DNA of 64,000 nt, from NCBI RefSeq assembly GCF_039822205.1, contig NZ_JBAGBW010000007.1:11359-75358 (forward strand), given 5' to 3'. Source of the DNA: Thermodesulfobium sp. 4217-1 (lineage in GTDB: Bacteria > Thermodesulfobiota > Thermodesulfobiia > Thermodesulfobiales > Thermodesulfobiaceae). The stretch's first letter is position 1. Each line of letters starts with the position of its first letter. The notes beneath the pieces are model-generated. The model searched no databases. It saw only the letters and a list, made by a program, of their open reading frames with translations, and had not been told where the DNA came from. Made by a program: the position numbers and the translations under genes. Below, one piece after another: positions 9,552-18,279 of the stretch.

Positions 9552-10472
9552 CTATTTTGTGACAATAAAATTCTTTCCCTCATAAACCTTTTGGCTAATT
9601 TTGCCCTCCTTAAACAGCTTATTTAATATTCTTGATATATCTTCATCATTTGCGCCGAACACGTCCATAAGCTCCTCTTTCGAACATGGTCTAATGCTCA
9701 CCATCTTTGCAATAGAGAGCTCGAGAAACTCATGAAAATCCATATTTTTGTCTGCAAAGGGTTTAATCAATTCCGCATTTAGATCTTTGAGCTCAGAATA
9801 GATATGCATAAGCTCATAGTTTGTCAGTCTTTTTATCTCTTCTTCCGCAGGTGGTCTATCAATCGTCCCAATTTGAAACTTGTGAGGATTTATAAACTTT
9901 ACCGCCCTCTTCAGATCTTCAATATCTTTCTGACTATCGTTAAAATCTTTTACAAACAAAACCTCCAGCCATACCTCGCCATTAAACTTGTCCCTAAATT
10001 CTTTTATCCCATTTATAATGTCATCAATCTTCAAACTGCCGTGCGCCCTATTGATTTTTTTAAAGGCTTCCTGATTTGCTGCATCCAAACTTGGTATTAT
10101 TACATCAGCATCCATCAAATCTTCTTGCACATCAGCTAAATTTAAAAGGCTGCCATTCGTGAGCACAGCAATCTTGGCCAGATTAAAGCTCTTCACATAC
10201 CTAATAAACCTGCCAATATCTTTGTTTAGAGTGGGCTCTCCACTGCCAGAAAATGTAATAAAATCAAATTTTCCCATTTTTTCATAATTTTCTTTAAAAT
10301 CTTTTTCAATATCCTCTGGATTGTAAAAAGATCTCCTATCGTTTATAAGGCTTGTTGTCTTACCGACTTCACAGTAAACACAGTTGAAATTACATACCTT
10401 GTGTGGAATTATATTTATCCCAAGGCTCAAGCCAAGCCTTCTTGAGGGCACAGGACCAAATAAAAATTGCAT
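9552..10472 (-). CDS. Radical SAM protein (COG0731-type)
   Basis: A 306-residue radical SAM enzyme with the [4Fe-4S]-binding CNFNCVYC motif (CxxxCxxC) near residues 28-35, preceded by GPVPSRRLG, a signature of the COG0731-like Fe-S oxidoreductases. The glycine-rich SAM site is TFSGSGEPTL. A C-terminal winged-helix-like segment (about the last 70 residues) may bind nucleic acid or protein. An ATG at 10484 is in frame, but its first codons form GGAGGTT, the ribosome site for ATG at 10472, so the shorter start is preferred. The substrate is unknown. It is probably cotranscribed with the M18 peptidase downstream. Confidence 0.85.
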   Translation of the reverse strand: MQFLFGPVPSRRLGLSLGINIIPHKVCNFNCVYCEVGKTTSLINDRRSFYNPEDIEKDFKENYEKMGKFDFITFSGSGEPTLNKDIGRFIRYVKSFNLAKIAVLTNGSLLNLADVQEDLMDADVIIPSLDAANQEAFKKINRAHGSLKIDDIINGIKEFRDKFNGEVWLEVLFVKDFNDSQKDIEDLKRAVKFINPHKFQIGTIDRPPAEEEIKRLTNYELMHIYSELKDLNAELIKPFADKNMDFHEFLELSIAKMVSIRPCSKEELMDVFGANDEDISRILNKLFKEGKISQKVYEGKNFIVTK

Positions 10473-10631
10473 AAGAACCTCCATAAAGATTATGTCTTGC
10501 TTATTTAAATTATATCATCAGACAAAGCGCTAAATTTTAGATTCTTATACCAGCAAAAATTAATATAAAAATAAACCAAAAAATTTAAGGTGTGCTTTTT
10601 ACTGCGTGTGGATTTTTGAAAATAATTAATT

Positions 10632-10637
10632 TATAAT
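10632..10637 (+). promoter_or_regulatory. Possible -10 box before the transaldolase gene
   Basis: A perfect TATAAT sits 30 bases before the transaldolase start and ahead of its ribosome site. No acceptable -35 is seen at the right distance (the nearest TTGAAA is only 10 bases away), so confidence is low. The rest of 10485-10666 shows no gene. Confidence 0.3.
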
Positions 10638-10666
10638 AGTTAAAAAATTTTAAGGAGTGTGTAAAT

Positions 10667-11320
10667 TTGGAATTATATTTAGATACAGCAAAAATAGAAG
10701 AAATAGAAGAAGGAGTAGAGCTTGGTGTTGTTTCAGGCGTAACCACCAACCCATCATTGCTTGCAAAAGCCAATCCGTCAGCCCCTATTGATCACCTAAA
10801 GAAGATTTGCAGCATTGTAAACGGTCCAGTAAGCGCAGAAGTGGTATCTACCAATTTCAAGGATATGATATCAGAAGGCTTAAAAATAGCCAAGATTGCA
10901 GAAAATATAGTTGTTAAGATACCTATAACCGAAGATGGGCTAAAAGCCACAAAAGTGTTATCAAGAGAAAATATCGCAGTTAACATGACGCTTATATTTT
11001 CAGAATCTCAGGCCATCTTAGCATCACTCGTTGGAGCAGCATATATAAGCCCTTTTATAGGCAGATTAGATGATATTTCTTATGACGGGATGAATCTGGT
11101 AAAATCAATATCTGAGATTTTAAACATAACGAATTCAAAGTCAAAAATAATTGCTGCAAGCGTTAGACATCCTCTTCACGTAGTACAGGCTGCCAAAGCA
11201 GGAGCTCACATTGCGACAGTGCCATTTAAAACAATTAAGCAACTTGTACAAAATCCATTGACCGACATTGGACTCGAAAAATTCCTAAAAGACTCAAAGG
11301 GGATATCTATAGTAAATTGA
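10667..11320 (+). CDS. tal: Transaldolase, short TalC/FSA family
   Basis: A 217-residue TIM-barrel aldolase. The Schiff-base Lys lies in VVKIPIT (Lys84), and the N-terminus carries the family DTA and GVTTNPSL motifs. Two positions that separate true transaldolases from fructose-6-phosphate aldolase favour transaldolase: Glu58 in SAEVV (Gln in FSA) and Phe in SPFIGR (Tyr in FSA). It would exchange dihydroxyacetone units in the non-oxidative pentose phosphate pathway. The start is TTG after AAGGAG. It converges with fbp and the aldolase gene, suggesting a carbohydrate-synthesis neighbourhood, though on the opposite strand. Confidence 0.9.
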   Translation: MELYLDTAKIEEIEEGVELGVVSGVTTNPSLLAKANPSAPIDHLKKICSIVNGPVSAEVVSTNFKDMISEGLKIAKIAENIVVKIPITEDGLKATKVLSRENIAVNMTLIFSESQAILASLVGAAYISPFIGRLDDISYDGMNLVKSISEILNITNSKSKIIAASVRHPLHVVQAAKAGAHIATVPFKTIKQLVQNPLTDIGLEKFLKDSKGISIVN

Positions 11321-11363
11321 AGGCAAAAAGATAAAAAAGCTTCATCTATCTGCCCTCTGTTAA

Positions 11364-12329
11364 TTATTTTTTGATATAGCCCATAAGATCGTCTATATCT
11401 TCCTTACTGCCCATAAAAACAGGCGTTCTCTGGTGAAGACTGGTGGCTTTTGTATTCAATATCTCATCATTGCCATCAGTTGCCCTGCCACCAGCCTGTT
11501 CTATGAGCAAGCTCATCGGTGCAGCCTCATAAAGCAGCCTTAATTTGCCGCAGGGATTTCGCTTGTCCCCTGGATAAGCGAAAATGCCGCCTTTAAGTAG
11601 GGTTCTGTGAACGTCTGCTACCATGGAACCAATATACCTTGCAGAATAATTATTGGACTTTATATTTTCAATATACTTTTTCAGAGAATCATCCCAACGC
11701 TGGGAATATCCCTCGTTAATAGAGTAAATTTTGCCTCTTGTAGGCATCTTCAGATTCGGATGAGAGAGAAGATATGAGCCCACCGATGGGTCGAGCGTAA
11801 ACCCATGGGTGCCGTTCTTTGTAGTGTACATCATCATTGTAGAAGAACCATAGACCACATATCCTGCAGCAACCTGCTTATAACACTCCTGAAAAAAATT
11901 CTCTACCCCTTCACAATATTTTTTATATATAGAAAATATTGTCCCAACATTCACATTTACATCAATATTTGATGAGCCATCCAAAGGGTCCAGAGCAATT
12001 ACGTATTTTCCATCTTTCCCCTTTTCTGGAAATATTGCATCGTCTACCTCTTCTGACGCCAGAGCATAGAATTCGCCAGAATCAGATAGGTGCTCAATTA
12101 GCCAGTTATTTGACAGTTGATCTAACTTTTGGACCTCTTCACCCTGAACGTTTATTTTTCCCAATTTGCCCAATATATCCGAGAGCCCAGCCTTTCTAAT
12201 CCTTGAAGATATTATCTTTGTAGCATTTTCAATAGACATCAATGCTAAGCTCAGAGAACCAGTGGCCTGAGGAAATTGCCTTTCTTCTTCCAGAATAAAA
12301 CGATTTAGATCGATGCCAATCTTAGACAA
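11364..12329 (-). CDS. fbp: Fructose-1,6-bisphosphatase, class I
   Basis: Hydrolyses fructose-1,6-bisphosphate to fructose-6-phosphate, the committed gluconeogenic step. The 321-residue protein shows the metal-binding DPLDGSSN motif (about residues 116-123), YIGSMVADVHRTL, the KNG loop, YPGDKRNPCGKLRLLYE and EQAGGRATDG, all class I hallmarks. It starts at TTG 12329, two bases after the stop of the aldolase gene; GAGGGAG lies just inside the end of that gene. The pair probably forms a dicistronic gluconeogenic unit. Length is normal for the family. Confidence 0.94.
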   Translation of the reverse strand: MSKIGIDLNRFILEEERQFPQATGSLSLALMSIENATKIISSRIRKAGLSDILGKLGKINVQGEEVQKLDQLSNNWLIEHLSDSGEFYALASEEVDDAIFPEKGKDGKYVIALDPLDGSSNIDVNVNVGTIFSIYKKYCEGVENFFQECYKQVAAGYVVYGSSTMMMYTTKNGTHGFTLDPSVGSYLLSHPNLKMPTRGKIYSINEGYSQRWDDSLKKYIENIKSNNYSARYIGSMVADVHRTLLKGGIFAYPGDKRNPCGKLRLLYEAAPMSLLIEQAGGRATDGNDEILNTKATSLHQRTPVFMGSKEDIDDLMGYIKK

Positions 12330-12331
12330 TA

Positions 12332-13783
12332 TCAGTCAGCTCCCTCTTCAAGTTTCAAAGAACGAAAATCTACATTTTTATTGGTTAAGTCGGTATTATT
12401 TTTGTACTCCACTTTAACTAATTTGATATATTTATCCGTATATGATTTGGTATCATAAACTTTTAATTGAGAGAAAAGAAAATCAATCTTTTTCTCTAAT
12501 GCATCCAATATCTTATTTTTATCTACTTCGGGCAAATTCCACCACTTATCTTTTAGCGGACCAAATACTTTTTTCCTTGTTTTATAGATAAACTGTTCTT
12601 TTGTCATATTTTCTTTCCAATCTGACTTGAAATTCTCTTCTATAAACTTAAAGTTGTATTCTCTAAATTCTTCAGGAGCATAATCAAACATTATATTTTG
12701 AAACCCTGTAGCTAAGTGTATCTCAGCAGTTTTGTGCTTGGGAAAATTATTAAATAGCTCATCGGGCAGCGTTGAAGCACCATGTTGTACTGCTCCGCCT
12801 ATGCCATATTTTTCTCTTGCGCGCTTTCCAATGGAATCCAAAACGCTAAAATCTAATTTCACGCTTGCTACAGAACCATCAGGCAAAGGAATTCCCCCAT
12901 GGGCAGTGCCTGTTTGAACGCTTATTTTAGAAATTCCAGGCTTGGTATTCAGGTTAGAAAGGTATGCGTCCATAAAAGCTTCAAATTCATCTACTGTAGA
13001 ATTTTTACCGCCAATATGACCGATCTCAGCTCCTACAGAAACATTTATTCCATTCGGCTGAATAGACCTAATAAAATCAGTCATCTTTGCAGTATTTATA
13101 TAATTATGATATTGCTGTTCTACCAAAGTAGCTTTTGAATAGTCCACCAAGGTTGACGGATCGATATCTATATTGTAAAAACCTGCTTCAATAGCCTCCT
13201 GTGTGATTTTCTTTATCTTTTCTAATTCAGAATCCTGATCTGAAAAATAATTTTTGGAACTAAACTGAAAGTGATCTCCCTGAACGAAAATCGGACCCTT
13301 GTATCCTTCTTTAACGGCAGCCGATAAAATACAGGAAATATATTCCAAAGGTCTCTGAAAAGTGTAGTCTATCTCAGACCTTGCAATTTCAAATATCAAG
13401 GGCGATACCTTTCTCTCAAGAGCGACCTTAAATATTCTTCTTGCAAAGTCGTAAGTCAAACACCTAATGTTTATCGCAGGAACGGTAAACTCAAGAGCTT
13501 CTCCTCTTCCCTTTGCCATATACAGATCGTGAATAGATGAAGAAATAGCACCTGTCATATTTGCGTACTCTCTAATCAGAAGAAAACAATAATTTTTTAG
13601 CTCTGGATCTTCAGAAAATATCGCTGTCTTAATAAGGTCATCTATTACATCAGTTCTTAATTTGTCTTCGTTTAAAAAAAGCTTGCCACAACTCATTAGG
13701 CCATTGTCCTCAAGACACTTTATAATTTCTTCCTTCGCTCTAAACAAGCCAATCTCCCCTTTCGCGCTTAAAATCCTTCGCAT
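12332..13783 (-). CDS. Class II fructose-bisphosphate aldolase-like protein, long form
   Basis: A zinc-dependent aldolase-type barrel of about 483 residues. The catalytic Asp and first zinc His are in QGDHFQ, with further ligands in GAEIGH, the His of TGTAHGG and the His of VQHGAST. Typical class II enzymes are ~300-350 residues; here ~90 helical residues precede the barrel and a charged tail follows. ATG 13783 is chosen over TTG 13798, but neither has a clear ribosome site. Coupling to fbp (2-base gap) makes a gluconeogenic fructose-bisphosphate aldolase the best call; a related ketose-bisphosphate aldolase is possible. Confidence 0.85.
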   Translation of the reverse strand: MRRILSAKGEIGLFRAKEEIIKCLEDNGLMSCGKLFLNEDKLRTDVIDDLIKTAIFSEDPELKNYCFLLIREYANMTGAISSSIHDLYMAKGRGEALEFTVPAINIRCLTYDFARRIFKVALERKVSPLIFEIARSEIDYTFQRPLEYISCILSAAVKEGYKGPIFVQGDHFQFSSKNYFSDQDSELEKIKKITQEAIEAGFYNIDIDPSTLVDYSKATLVEQQYHNYINTAKMTDFIRSIQPNGINVSVGAEIGHIGGKNSTVDEFEAFMDAYLSNLNTKPGISKISVQTGTAHGGIPLPDGSVASVKLDFSVLDSIGKRAREKYGIGGAVQHGASTLPDELFNNFPKHKTAEIHLATGFQNIMFDYAPEEFREYNFKFIEENFKSDWKENMTKEQFIYKTRKKVFGPLKDKWWNLPEVDKNKILDALEKKIDFLFSQLKVYDTKSYTDKYIKLVKVEYKNNTDLTNKNVDFRSLKLEEGAD

Positions 13784-13819
13784 ATAAATATAAAACAAAT
13801 ATCAAAAAATATCAAATTT

Positions 13820-14734
13820 TCAGCAGTTCTTATACAGTAAAACGCTGTAAGAAAGGCCAAGCGATAGCCATATCAGATAGAACAAGCTGCCACTAAAAAT
13901 TAATATTGTTAATGACAGGAATAAACATGAAATTACCACGTAGAAGTAATAAGGGATTTCCTTTTTCATAATAAAGTGCAATAGATTTCTAAAAATTGAA
14001 TAAGAAAAAATTGAAATGCCTGGAACGCTTAATATTGACATAATAAATAAAAAGATTACACTTAAAAAAGGTGCTTCTCTTGAAAACCAGAAGATACTCG
14101 GAACTGACAAGAAGATAAAAAATGCAAAAAATATTGCTTTCAATGAAAATTTGTATATATAGTTATATTTGCCGATTATAACCTTTTTAAAAAATAGAAA
14201 GTATATAAAGCACATAAAGAAGATTAACACTGCGAAAAATATCTTAGCCTCAAAGCTGTTTAACAGCGTTCTAAAATCCAAGACAACCGCACCATCGTAT
14301 CTCTTAACAAAAAACGGGCTAACATTTAAAAATGGTGGAGGGGTTCTTTTCGACGAAATCTCTAAAATATCACCTGTTTTAGCTCCACTATCCTTTTTCA
14401 ACGATCCATTGTGAACTATAACCTTTCCATTTACTACAGCAGAATTTTTTAAAATAACATCAGACCTATAGGCTATTAGATCGCCGTTTATCGTTCCAGC
14501 TAACCTTAAAATTGCATCGTGAACGATAAAATCCCCACTAATCACCTGGCCCTGTTCAATGTTAATCTCTTTTTTTATCTGATCTTTTTTTAAATATCTC
14601 TCTTCATTAGGCTGATTTCCAAAACCTTGCTGACCTTGGGGCATCATTGGATTTTGTGCTTGGGCACAAGCAAGAGAAATTGATAAAAAAGATAATGTTA
14701 TAAAAGCAAAAAATAAAAATATACTCTTTTTCAA
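13820..14734 (-). CDS. Secreted/membrane protein with bactofilin-like beta-helix and C-terminal TM helices
   Basis: 304 residues. The N-terminus is a signal peptide (KK then a hydrophobic run ending near ACAQA). Residues ~55-135 form repeating short beta segments (QGQVISGDFIVHD, AGTINGDLIAY, VVNGKVIVHN) typical of polymer-forming bactofilin-like beta-helices. From about residue 165 on there are 4-5 hydrophobic membrane helices. Its ATG overlaps the stop of the anti-sigma gene, so it is the third gene of a sigma/anti-sigma operon and probably an envelope component or co-sensor of that stress circuit. The specific function is unknown. Confidence 0.75.
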   Translation of the reverse strand: MKKSIFLFFAFITLSFLSISLACAQAQNPMMPQGQQGFGNQPNEERYLKKDQIKKEINIEQGQVISGDFIVHDAILRLAGTINGDLIAYRSDVILKNSAVVNGKVIVHNGSLKKDSGAKTGDILEISSKRTPPPFLNVSPFFVKRYDGAVVLDFRTLLNSFEAKIFFAVLIFFMCFIYFLFFKKVIIGKYNYIYKFSLKAIFFAFFIFLSVPSIFWFSREAPFLSVIFLFIMSILSVPGISIFSYSIFRNLLHFIMKKEIPYYFYVVISCLFLSLTILIFSGSLFYLIWLSLGLSYSVLLYKNC

Positions 14735-15198
14735 CTTAACAGTTCCTTTCTTTTTTTATAGACAGAAAATGCGATAAACATAAAAAAGCTGGTCATTATA
14801 AGATAGACCAAAGAAATATTGTTATACAAAACTGTCCATATAACTTCAAAAATATAGAAAACACTTTCTTCTATATCTACAGAAAATACCGAGTAATCAA
14901 TGTTGCTCATAAAAATTGAGCCGATCAAGAACACAAAGAGCATAAAAGAGGCAAACATTATAGAATTTTTTATAAATGCTTCCTTTTCAATCCTATATAT
15001 TATCAACGAAAAGAGGTCATCAGGAGCACTAAGAATTGGAAGGCTTTTTAGAGATGATGTCATCATTTGTGAAGTCTGTCTTAGATAAAGACAATCAGGA
15101 CATTCCCCAACATGCGCCTCCAGTTCGTATAGCTGCTTTGATGTGATCATTCCAAGCTCTTCTAACCTTATAAGCTCTCTACATTCATCACAGCTCAT
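14731..15198 (-). CDS. Zinc-finger anti-sigma factor, membrane bound
   Basis: 155 residues. The N-terminus has the ZAS/zf-HC2 signature HVGECPDC (HxxxCxxC, near residues 29-36) with extra cysteines at positions 3 and 6. Two hydrophobic membrane segments follow (about residues 78-100 and 120-147). Such proteins hold an ECF sigma factor at the membrane until a signal releases it. The gene overlaps the sigma gene by 11 bases and is itself overlapped by the beta-helix protein, a classic coupled arrangement. Partner assignment is inferred from adjacency. Confidence 0.85.
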   Translation of the reverse strand: MSCDECRELIRLEELGMITSKQLYELEAHVGECPDCLYLRQTSQMMTSSLKSLPILSAPDDLFSLIIYRIEKEAFIKNSIMFASFMLFVFLIGSIFMSNIDYSVFSVDIEESVFYIFEVIWTVLYNNISLVYLIMTSFFMFIAFSVYKKRKELLS

Positions 15199-15742
15199 AA
15201 TCGCTCAACTCCTTATAAAGTTTTTTTCTACCTCTTGAAATTCTCATTTTAACTGTTCCCTCATCAACTGATAAAATATTTGAAATTTCCTTTATACTCA
15301 GGTCTTCTTGATAAAAAAGAACTATAGCTACCCTATAAATTTCAGGAATCTTTAATAGTGCTTTCTCTACAGCTTCCTTATTTTCATATCTTACAACCAT
15401 ATCTTCAGGTAACATAGATTCGTCAACTGGATCGAAACTCCTATCATCGTCCTCTGAGGTCAGGTCTTCAAAGGATGTGTATTCTTTCTTTACTCTTTTT
15501 TTATCTATATATAAATTTGTCAGCACTTTCTTAGACCACGGTATAAAAGGATAATTCGTGTCAAATTTATCCACGCTATTGTAAAACCTAATAAAGAACT
15601 CCTGTACGAGATCCTTTGCCTCTTCGGCAGATCCAGATAACCTATAAGAGAGTGTATAAATATAACTACTATACTTATTATAAAGATCTCTAAAAGCAAC
15701 TTGATCTCCCGACTTTATCTTTAAAATTAAGTCTGAATCCAT
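15188..15742 (-). CDS. ECF-family RNA polymerase sigma factor
   Basis: 184 residues with sigma region 2 (LYNKYSSYIYTLSYRL then AEEAKDLVQEFFIRFY) and region 4 (IPEIYRVAIVLFYQEDLS followed by the helix-turn-helix IKEISNILSVDEGTVKMRISRGRKKL). The linker of ~55 residues is acidic. It starts at ATG 15742. It is the first gene of the operon with the anti-sigma factor and beta-helix protein, and so probably autoregulated. The regulon cannot be deduced from this window. Confidence 0.92.
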   Translation of the reverse strand: MDSDLILKIKSGDQVAFRDLYNKYSSYIYTLSYRLSGSAEEAKDLVQEFFIRFYNSVDKFDTNYPFIPWSKKVLTNLYIDKKRVKKEYTSFEDLTSEDDDRSFDPVDESMLPEDMVVRYENKEAVEKALLKIPEIYRVAIVLFYQEDLSIKEISNILSVDEGTVKMRISRGRKKLYKELSDYEL

Positions 15743-15848
15743 ATTTTAGAAAGCACCTCATACAATCACCTTTATTCTATTTATATAAGTATATAACATT
15801 TACCAATGCTAAATAGAATACGATTTTAATATTAAAAAAGAAACAAAA

Positions 15849-15874
15849 AAAGGGAGCAAACATCTGCTCCCTTT
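15849..15874 (-). terminator. Rho-independent terminator of the ferritin-like gene
   Basis: A 10-bp perfect stem (AAAGGGAGCA paired with TGCTCCCTTT) with a 6-base loop. On the minus strand it is followed by a run of T residues broken by a G. It lies about 20 bases after the ferritin-like stop and upstream of the sigma operon, so it isolates the two units. Confidence 0.85.
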
Positions 15875-15894
15875 AAGAAAATTTAAGCTTAATA

Positions 15895-16326
15895 TTAATC
15901 CAAAAGATAGTTCTCAAATGACTGAAGATGTTCCATTTCTTCCAACAAGATTTTCTCAAAGAGCCTTTTGGTAGCCAGATCGTCTTGCTTCTTAGCAAAA
16001 TTAATTATCTCTTTATAAAGCTTTATGGCTTCTTCTTCGGCCTTGATATCAAACTCAAGCATATCTTTCAGAGAAGAGCCCACTTCGATAGCATTTGGTT
16101 TAGTAGTAGGAGTTCCGCCAAGTGCGAAAAGATGTTCAGCAATGTCTTCAGCGTGTTTCATCTCAGTGATAGATATTTTTTTCATATCTTCACCAACAAT
16201 CTTGCCTTTAAATCCCTTAGCCTGTATATGCTGCCACATATACTGAATACTAACCTGGATCTCACGAGCAATAGCCTGGTTTAACATTTCAAAAAGCTGT
16301 TCTTTTGCAGCCTTTTTCTCTGGCAT
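15895..16326 (-). CDS. Ferritin-like/bacterioferritin-type di-iron protein
   Basis: A 143-residue four-helix bundle with the di-iron ligand pattern: Glu in AREIQVSIQY, ExxH in TEMKHAEDIAEHL, Glu in AEEEAIKLYKEI, and ExxH in LEEMEHLQSF. Close to bacterioferritin in length, but no clear heme-ligand Met could be assigned. Likely iron storage or peroxide detoxification. ATG follows AAGGAGG with good spacing. It is a single gene bounded by a terminator downstream and an AT-rich palindrome upstream that may be a Fur/PerR-type operator. Confidence 0.88.
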   Translation of the reverse strand: MPEKKAAKEQLFEMLNQAIAREIQVSIQYMWQHIQAKGFKGKIVGEDMKKISITEMKHAEDIAEHLFALGGTPTTKPNAIEVGSSLKDMLEFDIKAEEEAIKLYKEIINFAKKQDDLATKRLFEKILLEEMEHLQSFENYLLD

Positions 16327-16346
16327 CTTATTACCTCCTTGAATTC

Positions 16347-16364
16347 AATATAATATATTATATT
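16347..16364 (-). promoter_or_regulatory. AT-rich 18-bp palindrome, candidate metal/peroxide regulator operator
   Basis: A perfect inverted repeat (AATATAATA/TATTATATT) 21-38 bases upstream of the ferritin-like start. It contains the likely -10 TATAAT on the minus strand. Position and AT-rich dyad resemble Fur/PerR-type operators, but palindromes can arise by chance at this base composition. Confidence 0.45.
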
Positions 16365-16391
16365 ACAAAATTCATAAAGTAATAATAGAAA

Positions 16392-16937
16392 TTATTTTAG
16401 AAATTCTTCTTTAAAAGACTTTAATTTTTCATCCTGGGGCGAAATAATTGGCGTTTCCACTGGCCAGGGTATGGCTAAGAACTGATCGTTATATATCACG
16501 CCGCTGGAATTTTCGGGGGAATATTCTGAAGAAGTTTTATAAAGTACTATCGCAAAATCGCTCAACACACAAAATCCATGTAAAAATCCATCAGGTACAA
16601 AAAATAGATAATCATCGCTGTCGTGCAAAATAATAGTAAAATATTTGCCAAAGGTTTTTGATTCTCTTCTAACATCTACAACAGCATCAAATATACTTCC
16701 AGAAACGCATTTTACAAGCTTTGCCTGACCGTATGGCGCTTTTTGATAGTGCATTCCTCTTATAACGTCTTTTTTAGAAAAAGACAGGTTATCCTGAGAA
16801 AACTCCAGCTCGATTCCCATTTCCTTAAAATCAGAACTCTTGAAAGTCTCCTGAAAATATCCTCTATTATCAAAGAACTTTTTTGATTTTATTATCAGAA
16901 GGTCTTCGATCCCTGTTTCGATTTTTTCAAATGGCAT
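16392..16937 (-). CDS. rfbC: dTDP-4-dehydrorhamnose 3,5-epimerase
   Basis: A 181-residue cupin of the RmlC family. The early FFDNRGYFQETF motif, the catalytic His in RGMHYQ, the VxGSIFDAVVDVR strand and PDGFLHGFCVLSD are all conserved, as is the YSPENSSGVIYND region. It converts dTDP-4-keto-6-deoxyglucose to the rhamnose precursor for surface polysaccharide. Start ATG 16937 follows GGGGAG. The other rml genes are not adjacent; galU some 3 kb away is the only other sugar-nucleotide gene. It is divergent from leuC. Confidence 0.93.
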   Translation of the reverse strand: MPFEKIETGIEDLLIIKSKKFFDNRGYFQETFKSSDFKEMGIELEFSQDNLSFSKKDVIRGMHYQKAPYGQAKLVKCVSGSIFDAVVDVRRESKTFGKYFTIILHDSDDYLFFVPDGFLHGFCVLSDFAIVLYKTSSEYSPENSSGVIYNDQFLAIPWPVETPIISPQDEKLKSFKEEFLK

Positions 16938-16970
16938 TTTTCTCCCCTATTTAAATTATTTTTTTCATTT

Positions 16971-16976
16971 TATAAT
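16971..16976 (+). promoter_or_regulatory. Probable -10 box of the leuCDB operon
   Basis: TATAAT 44 bases upstream of the chosen leuC start, in the rfbC-leuC divergent gap. No good -35 is seen at 17 bases, so another element may compensate. Confidence 0.4.
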
Positions 16977-17019
16977 AAAAGTGGATTTTATAAAAGCATA
17001 TTTAAGAAGGGAGTTAAAA

Positions 17020-18279
17020 ATGGGCAAAACAGTTGCGGAAAAAATTTTTTCAAAGCACTCAAACAAAGACGTAAAATCAGGTGATTATACCCTTGCTAAA
17101 GTCGATATTGTTCTCGTAAACGATATTACAGGTCCTCTTAGCGTGATGGAGTTTCAAAAATTAGGCAATACAAAGGTTTTCGATAAGGAGAAGATAGCTA
17201 TAATATGCGATCACTTCACTCCAAACAAAGATATTAAATCAGCTCAAAACGTTAAGATGCTTAGAAATTTTGCAAAGGATCAAAATATAAAGCACTTCTA
17301 TGAGCCAGGGCACGTAGGCATAGAACACGTGATGGTTCCAGAATTGGGACTGGCCCGTCCTGGATATTTGATAATCGGAGCAGACTCACACACTTGTACT
17401 TACGGCGCACTAAACGCCTTTTCTACAGGAGTAGGCTCTACCGATGCTGGCATGGCAATGGCTACAGGAGACACATGGTTTAGAGTGCCGCCATCTTTTA
17501 AGGTAGAAATAGTAGGCAAACAAAAGAAATGGATTAGCGGGAAAGACGTAGTGCTTCACCTTATAGGAAAAATTGGCGTAGAAGGAGCAAACTATTTTGC
17601 TCTTGAATTTTGCGGTGAAGGGTTAAAGAATCTTTCTATAGACGACAGGTTTACCATCTCAAATATGGCAATTGAGTGTGGAGGTAAGGCTGGCATTTTT
17701 AATTACGACAGTGTAACAGAACAGTATTTGAATGATTTGGGCATAAAAGCACCCGATTACGTTGAAGCAGATAAAGATGCAAAATATGAAAATAGCATCA
17801 CAATAGACTTAGGCAGCTTAGACTACACTGTTTCTCTTCCATTTTCTCCTGATAATACTACCAATATAAACAAGTTAGAAAAAACTTATGTGGATCAAGT
17901 AGTAATCGGTTCTTGTACAAATGGCAGAATTTCAGATCTAAGAATTGCAGCAGAAATAATTTCTAACAACAAAGTGAAGGATGGCCTCAGAGTAATCGTC
18001 TTGCCAGGAAGTCCAAAGGTCTATCTTGAAGCTCTAAGAGAAGGTTTGATAGAAAAGTTTATTTTAGCTGGCGCAGCAGTTTCTACGCCAACATGTGGTC
18101 CTTGTTTGGGCGGGCATATGGGCATCCTTGCAGAAGATGAAGTGTGCGTCTCCACCACCAATAGAAATTTCATAGGCAGAATGGGACACCCAAAGAGCAA
18201 GGTAGTTCTCGCTTCGCCTGCTGTTGCAGCGGCGTCTGCCCTAACTGGATACATAACTTCACCAGAGGAGGTAATATAA
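17020..18279 (+). CDS. leuC: 3-isopropylmalate dehydratase large subunit (archaeal/thermophile type)
   Basis: About 419 residues, the short HACN-type LeuC. The [4Fe-4S] ligands are the Cys in GSCTNGR and the two in PTCGPC. DHFTPNKD, GADSHTCTYGA and NRNFIGRMGHP are further aconitase-fold motifs. A GTG at 16981 is in frame, but GAAGGGAG (17006-17013) precedes ATG 17020, so the shorter start is chosen. It isomerises 2- to 3-isopropylmalate with LeuD, which follows without a gap. No leuA is in the window; a homoaconitase or citramalate-pathway role is possible for this subfamily. Confidence 0.93.
   Translation: MGKTVAEKIFSKHSNKDVKSGDYTLAKVDIVLVNDITGPLSVMEFQKLGNTKVFDKEKIAIICDHFTPNKDIKSAQNVKMLRNFAKDQNIKHFYEPGHVGIEHVMVPELGLARPGYLIIGADSHTCTYGALNAFSTGVGSTDAGMAMATGDTWFRVPPSFKVEIVGKQKKWISGKDVVLHLIGKIGVEGANYFALEFCGEGLKNLSIDDRFTISNMAIECGGKAGIFNYDSVTEQYLNDLGIKAPDYVEADKDAKYENSITIDLGSLDYTVSLPFSPDNTTNINKLEKTYVDQVVIGSCTNGRISDLRIAAEIISNNKVKDGLRVIVLPGSPKVYLEALREGLIEKFILAGAAVSTPTCGPCLGGHMGILAEDEVCVSTTNRNFIGRMGHPKSKVVLASPAVAAASALTGYITSPEEVI

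Noticed and set aside
10667-11320. Fructose-6-phosphate aldolase (fsa)
   Set aside because: The discriminating Glu and Phe positions match transaldolase instead.
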